From assembly GCA_025354075.1 (NCBI GenBank), contig JANXNO010000504.1, positions 1-15,588 of the forward strand: 15,588 nt of DNA, read 5' to 3'. The stretch is from Burkholderiales bacterium (GTDB lineage: Bacteria > Pseudomonadota > Gammaproteobacteria > Burkholderiales > Casimicrobiaceae). The position numbers and the translations under genes were made by a program. Of this stretch, positions 14,674 through 15,588 are shown one piece after another; the stretch's first letter is position 1, and the number at the start of each line of letters is the position of its first letter. A model generated the notes under the pieces. It was not told where the DNA came from and ran no database searches. It saw only the letters and a list, made by a program, of their open reading frames with translations.

Positions 14674-14690
14674 TTCAGGGACGATAAGCC

Positions 14691-15588
14691 CTATCGCGCT
14701 CGCGTCATCGCCTCAAAGAACTCTTTATTGTTCTTGGTATCGCGCATGTGCTTTTGCAGCTTTTCCATCGCTTCAATCTCGTCCATTTCGGAGAAGAGTT
14801 TGCGCAGGATCCAGGTTTTTTGCAGCACGCTCGGCTCAAGCAGCAGCTCTTCGCGGCGGGTGCCTGAGCGACCAATGTTAATCGCCGGATAAACGCGCTT
14901 TTCGGCCATACGGCGATCCATGTGGATCTCCATGTTGCCGGTGCCTTTGAATTCTTCGTAGATCACGTCGTCCATGCGGCTGCCGGTGTCGATCAGCGCG
15001 GTGGCGATGATGGTCAACGAGCCGCCTTCTTCGATGTTGCGGGCCGCGCCGAAGAAGCGTTTTGGGCGTTGCAGTGCATTGGCTTCAACGCCGCCAGTGA
15101 GCACCTTGCCGCTGGATGGCATGACGGTGTTGTAAGCACGTGCTAACCGTGTAATCGAGTCGAGCAGGATCACCACGTCTTTTTTGTGCTCAACCAGACG
15201 CTTGGCCTTTTCGATCACCATCTCGGCGACTTGAACGTGGCGTGTAGCAGGTTCGTCGAACGTGGAGGCAACCACTTCGCCACGCACGGTGCGCTGCATG
15301 TCGGTGACTTCTTCTGGCCGTTCGTCTATGAGCAGAACGATCAAAACCACATCAGGATGGTTGCTGGCAATCGCATGCGCGATGTGTTGCAGCATGACGG
15401 TCTTGCCCGATTTTGGCGGCGCGACGAGCAGGCCGCGCTGGCCTTTGCCAATCGGCGCGACGATGTCAATCACGCGGCCGGTGATGTTTTCTTCGGCTTT
15501 GATGTCGCGCTCAAGCTTGAGCACTTTGTCGGGGAAAAGCGGCGTCAGGTTTTCGAACAAAACCTTGTTCTTGCCCGCATCTGGCGGG
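14691..15588 (-). CDS. rho: Transcription termination factor Rho, N-terminal part outside window
   Basis: This is the hexameric RNA helicase that ends transcription at Rho-dependent sites. The 298 residues in the window cover the end of the RNA-binding domain and the whole ATPase domain. Visible motifs are [28 protein letters not shown] (Walker A), [34 protein letters not shown] (Walker B), the Q-loop region [20 protein letters not shown], and [22 protein letters not shown]. The sequence is typical of betaproteobacterial Rho. The frame continues past the window edge ([13 protein letters not shown]), so the internal TTG at 15560 is not the start. It ends in TAG at 14691, followed by a hairpin. 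Confidence 0.98.
   Translation of the reverse strand, partial: PPDAGKNKVLFENLTPLFPDKVLKLERDIKAEENITGRVIDIVAPIGKGQRGLLVAPPKSGKTVMLQHIAHAIASNHPDVVLIVLLIDERPEEVTDMQRTVRGEVVASTFDEPATRHVQVAEMVIEKAKRLVEHKKDVVILLDSITRLARAYNTVMPSSGKVLTGGVEANALQRPKRFFGAARNIEEGGSLTIIATALIDTGSRMDDVIYEEFKGTGNMEIHMDRRMAEKRVYPAINIGRSGTRREELLLEPSVLQKTWILRKLFSEMDEIEAMEKLQKHMRDTKNNKEFFEAMTRAR

Larger units (their letters stand above)
14335..14690. other. Intergenic region between rho and the dockerin-like gene
   Basis: This 356-bp stretch has no convincing gene; short open frames in it read as unstructured, basic sequence. It holds the ribosome-binding site and bipartite promoter-like element of the dockerin-like gene at its left side and the rho terminator hairpin at its right side. 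Between about 14416 and 14640 I see nothing I can name. rpmE, a common downstream partner of rho in relatives, is not here. Confidence 0.6.

Overview
The window comes from a GC-rich betaproteobacterium, most likely of the Burkholderiales. The partial Rho at the right end has a typical betaproteobacterial sequence, and the TRAP, DUF486/binding-protein and LysR genes fit that group. No tRNA, rRNA, CRISPR array or intact transposase is visible.

Left part (1-6143): transport and small-molecule metabolism. A minus-strand TRAP operon (dctP-dctQ-dctM) has a hairpin with a T-tract plus a REP-like inverted pair between dctP and dctQ. DctM runs off the window edge and its C-terminus departs from the family just before the edge. 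On the plus strand a DUF486 membrane protein is followed closely by an orphan periplasmic solute-binding protein. That gene meets a tautomerase tail to tail. The tautomerase follows a 52-codon ORF, and this pair is divergent from a LysR regulator. The intergenic region holds a perfect LysR-type inverted repeat about 63 bp upstream of a candidate transcription start for the tautomerase pair.

Middle (6144-7950): an AT-richer stretch, a DUF3592-like membrane protein, and about 1 kb that reads as a broken gene. It has a good ribosome-binding site and start, then long coding-like segments in shifting frames interrupted by stops.

Right part (7935-14334): a candidate signalling and surface module. 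An ECF sigma factor (TIGR02999 / ECF43-like) overlaps by 4 bp a 902-residue transmembrane Ser/Thr kinase. They are flanked on the opposite strand by two genes for exported proteins: a DUF5648-like protein, and a large protein combining a dockerin-like calcium-binding region, YadA-head-like Gly/Asn repeats and a tail-fibre-like C-terminal domain. The upstream regions of both exported-protein genes carry the same bipartite element, TGAGCC-N15-ACGCTT, at promoter-like distance. My main hypothesis is that kinase, sigma factor and the two exported proteins form one regulon.

The window ends in rho (minus strand, 5' end outside the window), with a strong hairpin just after its stop codon.
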